Assembly: GCA_030609325.1 (NCBI GenBank)
Contig: JAUWCL010000020.1
Coordinates: 1 to 59,785, forward strand
DNA: 59,785 nt
DNA from: Candidatus Krumholzibacteriota bacterium
GTDB taxonomy: Bacteria > Krumholzibacteriota > Krumholzibacteriia > Krumholzibacteriales > Krumholzibacteriaceae
Reading direction: 5' to 3'
Position numbers and translations under genes: made by a program. Below are positions 31,907 to 41,304 of this stretch, one piece after another. Within the stretch, counting starts at the first letter, position 1. Every line of letters begins with the position of its first letter. The notes beneath the pieces are model-generated. The model was given only the letters and a program-made list of their open reading frames with translations, searched no databases and was not told where the DNA came from.

Positions 31907-34582
31907 TTACCCGGCTGTTATCCTGAAGAGATCCTCCCCGGTCTCCCCGGCCTCTTCGTCTATTGGCGGGTATATCGAGTCCCACCATTGCGGTTCTTCC
32001 TTGAGCCACTTGTCGAACCAGGAGATGATCGCGTCGTTCCAGATCTTCCTCTTCTTGTAGTCGAGGATGAAGTGTTTCTCGCCTGCGAAGCGAAGGTACT
32101 CGACCTCCCTGCCGAGGATCTTCAGGGCGGTGTACATCTGCTCGCTCTCGCCGGGCGGGACGTTCGTGTCGGAGCCTCCGTGGAGGAGCAGGAGGGGAGT
32201 GACGACCTTGTCCGCGTGGAAGAGCGGGCTCTGGTCGATGTATACCCCCGGATTGTTCCAGGGGTAGCTCTCGGCCGCGGCGACGGCGTTGTAGGCGTAT
32301 CCCCAGTATCCCTCGCCCCAGTAACTGGGGATCATGCTGATGCCGGCGTGCGAGACGGCGGCGGCGTAGATGTCGGTCTTCGTGACGAGAAGCTGCGTCA
32401 TGAATCCGCCGAACGAGGCGCCGATGCAGCCGACACTCCCGGGATCGACGAACGGGTGGGCTTCGAGGAACTTCTTCGTCCCCTCGATGATCTCGTCGGC
32501 GACGATGATCCCCCACTCGTTGACGTGCCTGGCCGACCACTCCTGCCCGAATCCGGTCGCCCCGCTGGGCTGCAGCACGTAGACGACGTATCCCATCGCC
32601 GCCCACAGGTTCTTTGGATACCTGCCGCCGAACGTCCTGTCGACCGGGGAGGTGCCGCCGTAGAAATAGACTATGCATGGATATGTCTTCTCCGCGTCGA
32701 AATCGGGCGGATAGTGGACGCGCCCGATTATCTCACGGCCGGCGGATGACTCGAAATGCCACGGCTCGACCTTTCCGAGCTTCACATACCTGAACAGCTC
32801 CGCCCCCGGCTCGTCGATTATCCTGACCTTCAGCTTCGGTGATTTTAACTCGACCGAGTAGACGCGCTGCGGGTGTGTGGCGCCGGAGCCGGTGAATACG
32901 CCGACCGGTTTCGTCTCGGCGATGTCGCCCGACCTGATGACTTCGACGCCGAGATCGAGGGTGCTGAATTTCCTTTTCTTCGGATCGTACCTGAAGAGCT
33001 TCACGTACTCGCTTTCCCCGGCGACGATGTAGATCTTTCCGTCGAATTTTGCCCAGATCGCCCTGTTGACCGCGGGGTCGAAGTCCTTCGTGATCGGATC
33101 GGCCTGTCTCGTCTCCGGGTCGAATATATAGATCTGCGTGTCGTAGTCGTTGGGGATGACGCCTTCGGGCACGTCCTTGCCGCTGTCTCCGAATGTGGAG
33201 GGTCCGCCGGTGACGAGTATCTTCCCGCCGTCGGGCGACCATCCGGCCGATCCGAGCCAGTGTCCCTCGAAGAGCTGCTCTACGCTCTGGTCGCGAAGGT
33301 CCATCAGCAGGAGCTCAGAGGTCCCGAAGGGTCTCTCGGCAAGATCCTCCCATCTGCGTCCGATCAGCACGCGGTCGCCGTCGGGATGGATGTCGTACAC
33401 GTACGAGCTGTATCTGCCGGCGGCGACCTGTCTCGAGGTCCCGCCCGGCACCGACATGATGTGGAGGGAAGACTTTGTCCTGCCGTAGTCCGTCCTGTCA
33501 TATATCCCGAGGTGCCTCTTGACACCTTCTTTATCATTTTCAGGCTTCTCCGTCATCGAGTAGATGATCCAGTCGCCGGACGGGCTCCAGTCGTACCCGC
33601 CGAAATCCTTTACGAGGTCCTCGATCAGGGTATCGGTAGATCCGGTGTCTATGTCGAGTACCCTGAGCCGGCCCCCCGAGACATAGGATATCTTCCTGCT
33701 GCCGGGGACCCACTGTGTGCTCCCGATCTGCGTATCCATGATCCTGCTGACGAGATCGCCCCCGGGAAGGTTTCTGATCTCGATCCATCTTTCCCGCTTG
33801 CCGTCCGGCGGGACGAAACGGCTGATATTAATAATCACGAGGTTTCCGTCGGGCGAGACGTCGATGCCCCTCGCACCGGGAACGTCCATGACCTGCGCCA
33901 GTGTCATCCCGGCCGTCGGGTCGAGCGAGACGACGGGTATCTCCTCGAAATCCCTGCCCGCCGCCAGCTTCGCGTCGAAATTCCAGCCCCTCGCGGTGTC
34001 GGCCGGCATATAGACGGTTTTGGCCAGGATCAGGTGTTTTCCCTTCTCGAGCTTCGCGTTTTCGCTCGTTTCCCCGCCGCCGCCCTCGGTGTTCTTTATC
34101 ACCGATTTGCCGTCTATGAAGATCTCGAACGGATCGCTCGAGCCCGCCTCGAGGTCGACCTCCATCCATCTCGGCACCTCGACCCAGGCGGCCAGCCAGA
34201 CTACGCCGGGAGCGGATCCCTCATGAGAGAGCGGAACGCCGCCGGTGTCTGCGGAAGCGACGCTCCAGGCGGCCTCACCGAAGCCGGGGACACCCTCGAC
34301 GCCGCCCTCGGCGGGGACCAGCCCGGCAGTATCGAGATGGTCGTAGCCGAGCAGCCAGGCCGCGTCGAATTTATTCTTCGATTCATCGTGAAATGCCGGA
34401 AGGGGAACGGGGACCGGACCTAGAACGAGCCAGTCCGTAATCCTCGTGAATCTTTCTTCGGCATCCTCTGCAGTCGAATCGGGCTTTTTCTCGGCCGGAA
34501 CCGCCGCCGCAGTCAATAGCGGAGCGATCGCGGCCAGCGCGACGATGGACATTACAAGAAATCTTCTCGTGATGGGGGACAT
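31907..34582 (-). CDS. Prolyl oligopeptidase-family (S9) peptidase
   Basis: An 891-residue exported serine peptidase. A signal peptide (ITRRFLVMSIVALAAIAPLL) is followed by a beta-propeller region rich in W-S-P-D-G blades (SAGWSPDGGKILVTGG) and a C-terminal alpha/beta hydrolase domain. The latter has the nucleophile Ser in GASFGGFMTQ, the Asp in HGGSDTNVPP and the His in GEKHFILDY. The start is the ATG at 34582, with GAAAGGGG upstream; an earlier frame start at 34651 adds 23 residues before the signal peptide. It would degrade oligopeptides outside the cytoplasm. Confidence 0.92.
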   Translation of the reverse strand: MSPITRRFLVMSIVALAAIAPLLTAAAVPAEKKPDSTAEDAEERFTRITDWLVLGPVPVPLPAFHDESKNKFDAAWLLGYDHLDTAGLVPAEGGVEGVPGFGEAAWSVASADTGGVPLSHEGSAPGVVWLAAWVEVPRWMEVDLEAGSSDPFEIFIDGKSVIKNTEGGGGETSENAKLEKGKHLILAKTVYMPADTARGWNFDAKLAAGRDFEEIPVVSLDPTAGMTLAQVMDVPGARGIDVSPDGNLVIINISRFVPPDGKRERWIEIRNLPGGDLVSRIMDTQIGSTQWVPGSRKISYVSGGRLRVLDIDTGSTDTLIEDLVKDFGGYDWSPSGDWIIYSMTEKPENDKEGVKRHLGIYDRTDYGRTKSSLHIMSVPGGTSRQVAAGRYSSYVYDIHPDGDRVLIGRRWEDLAERPFGTSELLLMDLRDQSVEQLFEGHWLGSAGWSPDGGKILVTGGPSTFGDSGKDVPEGVIPNDYDTQIYIFDPETRQADPITKDFDPAVNRAIWAKFDGKIYIVAGESEYVKLFRYDPKKRKFSTLDLGVEVIRSGDIAETKPVGVFTGSGATHPQRVYSVELKSPKLKVRIIDEPGAELFRYVKLGKVEPWHFESSAGREIIGRVHYPPDFDAEKTYPCIVYFYGGTSPVDRTFGGRYPKNLWAAMGYVVYVLQPSGATGFGQEWSARHVNEWGIIVADEIIEGTKKFLEAHPFVDPGSVGCIGASFGGFMTQLLVTKTDIYAAAVSHAGISMIPSYWGEGYWGYAYNAVAAAESYPWNNPGVYIDQSPLFHADKVVTPLLLLHGGSDTNVPPGESEQMYTALKILGREVEYLRFAGEKHFILDYKKRKIWNDAIISWFDKWLKEEPQWWDSIYPPIDEEAGETGEDLFRITAG

Positions 34583-34865
34583 GCGGCCCCTTTCTGTTGA
34601 TGATACGGACGTCCCGCCGGGCGCAGGACGTCCGGCTGTGAAATCTGCCATGGCGGCCGATCACCGCCGCGGTCACAGGATAATACAGGCCCGACGGGTC
34701 ATTTTCAAGTGTGAGATGGTCGCTGAGGGTGAGGGGCCTGAAAGCGGTCAATGCGTGACATCAGGCAGCTCCCCGGGCCGGAAAGGACCGATAAAGCGGA
34801 CTTGTCCGGCAGGCCCGCTATAGATATATTCCCCGGGTAACGTCAATGCCGGAAAGGAACCAGGG

Positions 34866-35212
34866 ATGTCATTCAGACTGATTACGCTGATACTGATCCC
34901 GGTCGCCCTGCTCGCCGGATGCGGCGGCGGAGAAGTGGAGACCGGCAGGACCAACACCTGGATGTCCTTCGAAGTAGGGATGGAGCTCGCGCGCAACCTG
35001 GACAGACCGGTAGTGATCGATTTCTATACGTCGTGGTGCCGGTGGTGCAAGGTGATGGACGGGGAGACATTAACGGGGAGCTGATCTTCGTCGATGCAGG
35101 GTTCAAGAAGCCCGGCCAGTTCATGGTCAACCTCAGGTATGTCACTAGCGGGTGCCACGAGAAGGACGTAACGATCGAGGAGTTCAAACGGCGGGGAGGG
35201 AAGTGCGATTGA
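34866..35212 (+). pseudogene. Thioredoxin-like lipoprotein gene, deleted and frameshifted
   Basis: The first 72 codons encode a lipoprotein signal (PVALLAGC), then RPVVIDFYTSWCRWCKVMDG with a thioredoxin W-C-x-x-C. The frame ends at 35084 shortly after. In the +2 frame the C-terminal part continues: GELIFVDAGFKKPGQFMVNL, then RYVTSGCHEKDVTIEEFKRR, the usual end of this family. The ~50-60 residues that normally link the two, with the cis-Pro strand, are missing. A deletion with frameshift near 35065-35075 explains this. Confidence 0.75.
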
Positions 35213-35366
35213 TCGGACGGCGGGCCGCAAGCGAGTGTAGCGCATCGGCTTCACCCGAAATACGTTCCGGTCTCTGACGAAACGTTGACTTGCGCCCGGG
35301 CCCGGTGAGGGCATATCATCGAATCGTAAGAACGATTTCATCAGACAATTGAAAAGGAAGGCAGAG

Positions 35367-36449
35367 ATGAGAATAGGAGTCCTTACAGGCGGCGGAGACG
35401 CTCCCGGACTGAACCCGGCGGTCGCCGGAGTCGTGGAGCGCGCGACGATGTGCGGATACGAGGTGCTGGGTCTGAAGAGGGGCTGGGAAGCGATCTCGGT
35501 GAGGGAGAACGCGGGCCATCTCGTCGAGCTCGGCCCCGAGATCATAAGGGAGTACAGCCGTCTGGGCGGCAGCAAGCTGCAGTGCAGCAGGACCAATCCT
35601 GTCTCCGAGAAGAATGACAGGACCGATATCGTGAAGGAGAACATGAAGAAGCTCGGGCTCGACGCCATTGTGGCTATCGGCGGGGAAGACACGCTCGGCG
35701 CTGCGTCTGTTCTCTTCGAACGCGGGATTCCCGTGGTCGGTATCCCCAAGACGATCGACCGGGACCTTTACGGTACGGAATACTCCCTCGGATACGATTC
35801 GGCTCTCAACGTCATCTGCGAGGGCGCGCAGCGTGTAGCGCTTTCGGCCGAGTCTCACCAGACGATCTTCTTTCTCGAGGTCATGGGAAGGCACGCCGGC
35901 TGGCTCGCCCTGCGAGGCGGGGAAGCGGCATTCGCCGACATCATCCTGATACCCGAGCATCCCTTCGAAGTGGGGCGGCTCAAGGAGGTGCTGCGCGAGC
36001 AGCTCGCGGCGAACCGCAATCAGGGATTCGATCAGATCTACAAGATGATCGTCGTATCGGAAGGCGCGCACATAGAGGGCGAGGAGGAGGTCCGAAAGGA
36101 TACCAAGCTCGACGAGTTCGGCCACTACAGCCTCGGCGGAGTGGGGAATTACCTCAAGGGACTTCTCGAGCACGATTTCCGTCACACCAGATATACCGCC
36201 CTTGCCTATCTCCAGCGCGGCGCCCCGCCGACGCAGAAAGACAGGGCGATGGGCAGGCGATTCGGGCACAACGCCGTCGAGATGATAAAGAACGGTGATT
36301 TCGGGTTTTACATGGGGGTCCAGAAGGCGAGGCTGGTCAAGGTCCGGCTGCCGGAGATATGGAAATCCCCCAGCCTCGTCGATGTGGAGAAGCACTACGA
36401 TACGGAAAGGCTCAACGTAAAGCAGCAGTGGGCCGACATGGAGGAATAA
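35367..36449 (+). CDS. Phosphofructokinase (PfkA family, PPi-type residues)
   Basis: A 360-residue enzyme of the PFK family: MRIGVLTGGGDAPGLNPAV at the start, the phosphoryl-donor loop VAIGGEDTLGAASVL, and VGIPKTIDRDLYGTEYSLGY. The GGED Asp and the Lys in PKTID occupy the two positions (Asp104, Lys124 by E. coli numbering) that mark pyrophosphate-dependent enzymes; ATP enzymes have Gly at both. The usual Asn of P-K-T-I-D-N-D-L is Arg here. The substrate motif EVMGRHAGWLALRGG is intact. I start at the ATG at 35367, with AAGGAAGG upstream, rather than the TTG at 35349. Confidence 0.9.
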   Translation: MRIGVLTGGGDAPGLNPAVAGVVERATMCGYEVLGLKRGWEAISVRENAGHLVELGPEIIREYSRLGGSKLQCSRTNPVSEKNDRTDIVKENMKKLGLDAIVAIGGEDTLGAASVLFERGIPVVGIPKTIDRDLYGTEYSLGYDSALNVICEGAQRVALSAESHQTIFFLEVMGRHAGWLALRGGEAAFADIILIPEHPFEVGRLKEVLREQLAANRNQGFDQIYKMIVVSEGAHIEGEEEVRKDTKLDEFGHYSLGGVGNYLKGLLEHDFRHTRYTALAYLQRGAPPTQKDRAMGRRFGHNAVEMIKNGDFGFYMGVQKARLVKVRLPEIWKSPSLVDVEKHYDTERLNVKQQWADMEE

Positions 36450-36466
36450 TCGCCCGGAGGTTGCCG

Positions 36467-37624
36467 TCAGTCCCGCCTGAACAGAGCTACGGACTCTACG
36501 TGATATGTTCCCGGGAACATGTCGATCAGGTGTATCTCGGAGGGCGTCCATAATGCCTCGACGAGCCTTGCCGCGTCGCGCGCGAATGTCGGGGCGTCGC
36601 ATGAGATCATGATGATCTCGCGCGGGCGCAGCCTGATGATCGATTTGAGTACGCTCGCCGGGATCCCCGCCCGGGGCGGGTCAGTCAGGACGAGATCGGC
36701 CTCCCCGACTCTGGAAAATCCCCTTTCGGCCGTTTCCCTGATGAACCGGACGTTCGCCACCTTGTTGAGTCTGGCAGAGGCGACGGCGTTTTTGTGCGCC
36801 TGTCGCTGGACCTCCATCCCCACCGCGTCTATGGCCCGGGCGGCCATCGGGAGGGTGAAGAAGCCGACGCCGCAGTAGAGGTCGAGGAACTTCCGGGCTG
36901 TCTTTTTCGGGAGAGATACGGCCAGCTTCATCAGAGAGTCGTTGAGATGGCGGTTGATCTGGAAGAACGCTTCGGGATAGACGGGGAAGCTGAAATTGCC
37001 GGCCTTCATGAGGATGTCGGGCGGGCTGATCACTCCCTCCACACCCCAGAAATGGATCGCCCCGAAGCTGTCCAGCCTCACCCTTACCTTTGTGCCGGGC
37101 GTCAGGGCTTCGGGCGTCAGGGCCGATATCGCTTCCCGCATCTCCGGCGGCAGGAGAAGGCATCCCTGTTCGGGAAAGGGAACGATCTTGTTCGATTCCC
37201 TCCTCGAGAATCCTGTCTCCCCGCCCGATCCGACCTTGAACAGGGCGTGATTCCGGTACCCGAAGCGCTCCGGGCATGGGGTGTACGATGCGATTTCAGT
37301 CTCGATGCCTCCTATGCGGCGAAGGGTGGAGAGGAATGTCTCCTTCTTGACCCTCGCCTCCTCCTCGTAATCGAGATGCAGGAGATGGCACCCTCCGCAC
37401 CGGCCGAAGGCGGGGCATTGCGCCTCCCGCCTTGCGGGAGAGGGCTCGACGATCCCCGTGATCTCCCCGAAGAGACATTTCTTTTTTTTCTTCGTGACGG
37501 TGAACTCGACCGTGTCTCCGGCCGCAGCGTAAGGCAGGAAGAGGGTCATGTCATCGAAATGGGCCAGTCCCATCCCCCCGTATACGATCTTCTCGATCCG
37601 TGTCTTGCCCGTTTTCCCTTCCAT
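36467..37624 (-). CDS. RNA m5U methyltransferase (TrmA/RlmD family)
   Basis: A 385-residue SAM-dependent RNA uracil-C5 methyltransferase. An N-terminal TRAM domain (RIEKIVYGGMGLAHFDDMTL) is followed by a cysteine cluster CPAFGRCGGCHLLHLDYEEE of the Fe-S type (C-x6-C-x2-C). The catalytic domain has the SAM-binding FLDLYCGVGFFTLPMA, the motif LTDPPRAGIP, the nucleophile Cys in MISCDAPTFARD and the base Glu in TYHVESVALF. This fits 23S rRNA methyltransferases such as RlmD, but the exact target uridine is not readable from sequence. It is convergent with the phosphofructokinase gene. Confidence 0.92.
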   Translation of the reverse strand: MEGKTGKTRIEKIVYGGMGLAHFDDMTLFLPYAAAGDTVEFTVTKKKKKCLFGEITGIVEPSPARREAQCPAFGRCGGCHLLHLDYEEEARVKKETFLSTLRRIGGIETEIASYTPCPERFGYRNHALFKVGSGGETGFSRRESNKIVPFPEQGCLLLPPEMREAISALTPEALTPGTKVRVRLDSFGAIHFWGVEGVISPPDILMKAGNFSFPVYPEAFFQINRHLNDSLMKLAVSLPKKTARKFLDLYCGVGFFTLPMAARAIDAVGMEVQRQAHKNAVASARLNKVANVRFIRETAERGFSRVGEADLVLTDPPRAGIPASVLKSIIRLRPREIIMISCDAPTFARDAARLVEALWTPSEIHLIDMFPGTYHVESVALFRRD

Positions 37625-37788
37625 TTAATAAACTATATGTCAGCAGCCCGGCGAAATCTACACTTTACCGCCCGGCTCCCGGCGCATATTATTCTCAAAT
37701 ACGCCTGCCGGCGGCGCGGCGCGGCGTAAGCGACTGCGTCCGATCGACATGATGGCGGCGTGCAGCGCCACTGCAGCGGGAGATCGAC

Positions 37789-39000
37789 TTGCGAATCGGA
37801 ATGGTGCTCCAGACGACGATCCCTCCACACGATATCCGGGTGGAAAAGGAAGCGGGGACCCTTATCCGGGAGGGTCACGAAATCCATCTCCTGCTCGAGG
37901 GGGCCGATGGACAGCCCGACGAGGAGACCTGGGAGGGGATGAGGCTGCTGCGCGGCGTGAGGATGAGCGGCGCGAGGAAGAAATTCCACAGGTACACCTT
38001 CAACTTCACATTCCGCGACGGGCTCTGGCGGCGGGCGATCACCGATTTCGTGCGGAACAGGAAGATAGACGTTCTGCATGTCCACGACCTCCCGCTCGTC
38101 GGCGAGGCGGTTCGCGTCGGCAGGGCCGAGGGCATCCCCGTCGTTGCCGATCTTCACGAGAACTTTCCCGGAGGGCTGCAGGTCTGGTACACCAGTTCAT
38201 TGAAAAGGAAGACGATATATAATTTCGGTCGCTGGTCCCGCTATGAGAGGGAGATACTCGGCGAGGTCGATGCCGTCATAGCCGTAGTCGAGGAATCGAA
38301 GAAGCGGCTCGAGGGAATCGGGATACCCGGGGATAAGATATTCGTTGTTTCGAACACCGCCCACAGGAAGGGGGAGGAGTCTCCCGTCGATCCGGTCATA
38401 CTCGAGAAATACCGCGACAGGTTCGTGATCTCGTATGTGGGTAAATTTTCCACCCACAGAGGCCTGGATGTGATCATAAGCGCGATGCCGGAGCTTCGTG
38501 AGAAGGTGCCGGAGATACTTCTGCTGCTGGTCGGCGACAGGAACAAGCCCTATTTGGATTACCTGGTCCGCCTCGTCGACAGGCTCGGATGCGGCGACGT
38601 CGTCGAGATGACCGGCTGGCAGACGTTCGAAAGGATATGGAGCTACATTCACGCGAGCGACGTCTGCCTCGTGCCGCACCAGAGAAATCCGCACACCGAC
38701 ACGACGATACCCCACAAGATATTCCAGTACATGATGCTCGGCAAACCCGTCATCGTCAGCGACTGTCCGCCTCTGGCAAAGGTGATAACAGATTCCGGCG
38801 GCGGGCTTGTATTCAGGCACGACGATCCGTCCGATTTCGCCGCTAAAGTCAGACGGCTCCGGGACGGTGCGGACCTTCGCGCGCAAGTCTCCGAATCGGG
38901 GAGGGCGGCATTTCTCGACAGATACAACTGGGAAAGCACCAGCGGGGAGCTGGTAAGACTGTACGAAAGCATGGACCGCCGAACGGGAGGACCCTTTTGA
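37789..39000 (+). CDS. GT4-family glycosyltransferase
   Basis: A 403-residue GT-B glycosyltransferase. The N-terminal domain begins [20 protein letters not shown] and has [16 protein letters not shown]. The C-terminal domain has [20 protein letters not shown], the nucleotide-site region [20 protein letters not shown] and [12 protein letters not shown]. The start is the TTG at 37789, with GGGAGA upstream. It is the first gene of a cluster with an aminotransferase and another glycosyltransferase, likely for a surface glycan. It overlaps the next gene by 4 bp. Confidence 0.9.
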   Translation: MRIGMVLQTTIPPHDIRVEKEAGTLIREGHEIHLLLEGADGQPDEETWEGMRLLRGVRMSGARKKFHRYTFNFTFRDGLWRRAITDFVRNRKIDVLHVHDLPLVGEAVRVGRAEGIPVVADLHENFPGGLQVWYTSSLKRKTIYNFGRWSRYEREILGEVDAVIAVVEESKKRLEGIGIPGDKIFVVSNTAHRKGEESPVDPVILEKYRDRFVISYVGKFSTHRGLDVIISAMPELREKVPEILLLLVGDRNKPYLDYLVRLVDRLGCGDVVEMTGWQTFERIWSYIHASDVCLVPHQRNPHTDTTIPHKIFQYMMLGKPVIVSDCPPLAKVITDSGGGLVFRHDDPSDFAAKVRRLRDGADLRAQVSESGRAAFLDRYNWESTSGELVRLYESMDRRTGGPF

Positions 39001-40115
39001 AGGTAAAACTGCTCGATCTGACAGCTCAGTACGTGAAGATACGCAACGAGGTGATGGAGGCGGTAGCCGAGGTCTTCGAGTCGCAGTACTTCATCCTTGG
39101 TCCGAAGGTGGCAGAGCTCGAAAAACGGGTCGCCGAGTATTGCGGCACGAAGGATGCGGTCGGAGTGGCGTCGGGGAGCGATGCTATCCTCCTCTGCCTG
39201 ATGGCCCTCGGGATCGGCACCGGGGACGAGGTCATAACCACTCCGTATACCTTCTTCTCGACCGTCAGCAGCATCACGAGGCTCGGGGCACGTCCCGTCT
39301 TCGCCGACATTGATCCGGAGACGTACAATATCGACCCGTCCGCCGTGACGAATGCAATAACCGACAGGACGAAGGCGATCCTCGTCGTTCATCTCTACGG
39401 GCAGACGGCCGACATGGATCCGATACTCAAGGCTGCCGGGACGAGCGGGATACCCGTTATCGAGGACTCCTGCCAGGCGATAGGTGCGGAGTACAGGGGG
39501 CGCAGGGCGGGCTCGATGGGGCTTGCCGGCTGCTTCTCGTTCTTTCCCTCGAAGAATCTCGGAGGCGCAGGCGACGGCGGCATGATCACGACAGGCGACG
39601 AGGAGCTGGCCGAACATCTGCGCAGGTTGAGAAACCACGGCGGCAGGGAGAGGTACTGCCACGACGAGGTCGGCATCAACAGCCGCCTGGACGCGGTGCA
39701 GGCGGCTGTCCTGCTCGTCAAGCTCCGTTACCTCGACGCGTGGAGCGACGGAAGGATCGGGAACGCAGCCCGATACGACGAGGTGCTGGGCTGTATCGAC
39801 GGTATCGCGACTCCCGTGGTCAGCGAGGAAAACCGCCATATTTACAACCAGTACGTGATACGTGTGCCGCGCAGGGACGAGCTGAGATCCTTCCTGCAGG
39901 ACAGCGATATCGGCTGCGAGATATACTATCCCGTTCCGCTGCATCTTCAGAAATGCTTCTCTTTTCTCGGTGGTGCGGAAGGGGATTGCCCCGAGGCGGA
40001 AAGGGCAGCGCTCGAGACGCTGGCGCTTCCCGTTTTCACCGAGCTGACACCGGAGATGCAGGAGTACGCGGCAGGAAAGATCGCGGAATTCTACCGGCCG
40101 GACGGCTCGGAGTGA
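38997..40115 (+). CDS. DegT/DnrJ/EryC1/StrS sugar aminotransferase
   Basis: A 372-residue PLP enzyme: [20 protein letters not shown], the [20 protein letters not shown] segment, the Asp-containing [16 protein letters not shown], and the PLP lysine in [16 protein letters not shown]. Such enzymes form amino sugars on nucleotide-linked keto-sugars. The start is a TTG overlapping the upstream stop, with GGGAGG ahead. Flanked by two glycosyltransferases, it probably supplies an amino sugar to the same glycan. Confidence 0.92.
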   Translation: MKVKLLDLTAQYVKIRNEVMEAVAEVFESQYFILGPKVAELEKRVAEYCGTKDAVGVASGSDAILLCLMALGIGTGDEVITTPYTFFSTVSSITRLGARPVFADIDPETYNIDPSAVTNAITDRTKAILVVHLYGQTADMDPILKAAGTSGIPVIEDSCQAIGAEYRGRRAGSMGLAGCFSFFPSKNLGGAGDGGMITTGDEELAEHLRRLRNHGGRERYCHDEVGINSRLDAVQAAVLLVKLRYLDAWSDGRIGNAARYDEVLGCIDGIATPVVSEENRHIYNQYVIRVPRRDELRSFLQDSDIGCEIYYPVPLHLQKCFSFLGGAEGDCPEAERAALETLALPVFTELTPEMQEYAAGKIAEFYRPDGSE

Positions 40116-40152
40116 CCGGCCGAACGGCAGTTGCCGGGCACTGGAGGACCTC

Positions 40153-41292
40153 TTGAAGATCGTCTGCTTTTCCGAGATCCAGTGGCGCTACGTCAGGACG
40201 CGCAAGCAGCAGATCCTGTCGAGATTCCCGCCCGACCGCGAGATCCTCTTCCTTTCTACCGTGGTCAGGGGGAGACGCAGCAATTTCAGGCCGGAAAGAG
40301 ACGGTAATATCGTTCACGCATGCGTGCCCGTCCTCAAGAATTTCCCGCAGAAATGGGCGAGGGCGCTCTTCTCCTTCCCTCCGGCGAGATTTCTCTGGAA
40401 CGCGATGCTCTTCATATGGCTGAGGGTCCTCTTCAGGGCGACCGGTTTCCATCGGAGTGACCGGGTCTTCTACGTTTCGAACGTATATTACGCCCCGATC
40501 CTTCCACTGCTGCCGAGAAGGCTGATGCTCTACGACTGCAACGACGATCCTCTCTCGTTCCCCAACGTGCCGGGCTGGGTCTCCGGCTGTTTCGAGAGGG
40601 TGGCGAGGGATGCAGGCGTCGCGACGGCGGTCAGTGCCGGGCTTGTCGAAAGGCTTAAGGAGGCGGGAGCAGGGGATGTAGTGCTGTTGGGAAACGGCGT
40701 CGATTACGAGATGTTTCAGCGCGCCGCGGCGACCGGCCCTCCGGACGACGTGAAGGATCTCGGGCGGCCGGTGATCGGATACGCCGGCGCCATCGCGCAG
40801 TGGTTCGATTTCGAGCTGGTCGGGACGATCGCGAGGAAATTCCCCGGGGCATCCATCGCCCTGATCGGGCCGGTCTTCAGGGAGGTCGAGGAGCGGGCGC
40901 GGCGGCTGGCGGAGGAGAGGAGGAACGTGGTCTTCCTCGGCGAGAAGAGGTATGATGAGCTCGGCGCGTACCTCTCGTCGATGGACGTCTGCATGATACC
41001 GCTCGAGGCCAACGAGCTCCGGCGCCTGGCCGATCCCAACAAGCTCTACGAATACGCGGCGGTCGGCAGACCGGTCGTCACGATGGCGTACTCCGAGTAT
41101 ATCGCGTCGCTGGACGGCCTTGTATACGTCGCCGGCTCGCAGGGAGAATTCGTCGACAAAATCGAGGAGGCTCTTGGAAAGGGGGCCGACACGGAAGCCC
41201 TGCAGGAATTCGCCCGGGCGAGGAGCTGGCGGAGCCGGGCGGACGAGATGACGAGACTCATCGACGAGGCGATCGAAAGGAAAGGTCAATAA
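40153..41292 (+). CDS. GT4-type glycosyltransferase
   Basis: A 379-residue GT-B glycosyltransferase of the group that includes 'glycosyltransferase family 1/teichuronic acid' types: KIVCFSEIQWRYVRTRKQQI, LYDCNDDPLSFPNVPGW, VVLLGNGVDYEMFQ, IGYAGAIAQWFDFELV, FLGEKRYDELGAYLSSMDVC. The donor-binding acidic motif lies near EANELRRLADPNKLYEYAAV. The start is the TTG at 40153, with CTGGAGG upstream. A lipoprotein-type selenoprotein gene follows 12 bases later in the same direction, so the two probably share a transcript. Confidence 0.88.
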   Translation: MKIVCFSEIQWRYVRTRKQQILSRFPPDREILFLSTVVRGRRSNFRPERDGNIVHACVPVLKNFPQKWARALFSFPPARFLWNAMLFIWLRVLFRATGFHRSDRVFYVSNVYYAPILPLLPRRLMLYDCNDDPLSFPNVPGWVSGCFERVARDAGVATAVSAGLVERLKEAGAGDVVLLGNGVDYEMFQRAAATGPPDDVKDLGRPVIGYAGAIAQWFDFELVGTIARKFPGASIALIGPVFREVEERARRLAEERRNVVFLGEKRYDELGAYLSSMDVCMIPLEANELRRLADPNKLYEYAAVGRPVVTMAYSEYIASLDGLVYVAGSQGEFVDKIEEALGKGADTEALQEFARARSWRSRADEMTRLIDEAIERKGQ

Positions 41293-41304
41293 GAAAGGCA
41301 CTGT

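Noticed and set aside
35285-35319. TTGACT and TATCAT upstream of the phosphofructokinase gene as a promoter
   Set aside because: The spacer is 23 bp, too long for a sigma-70 promoter.
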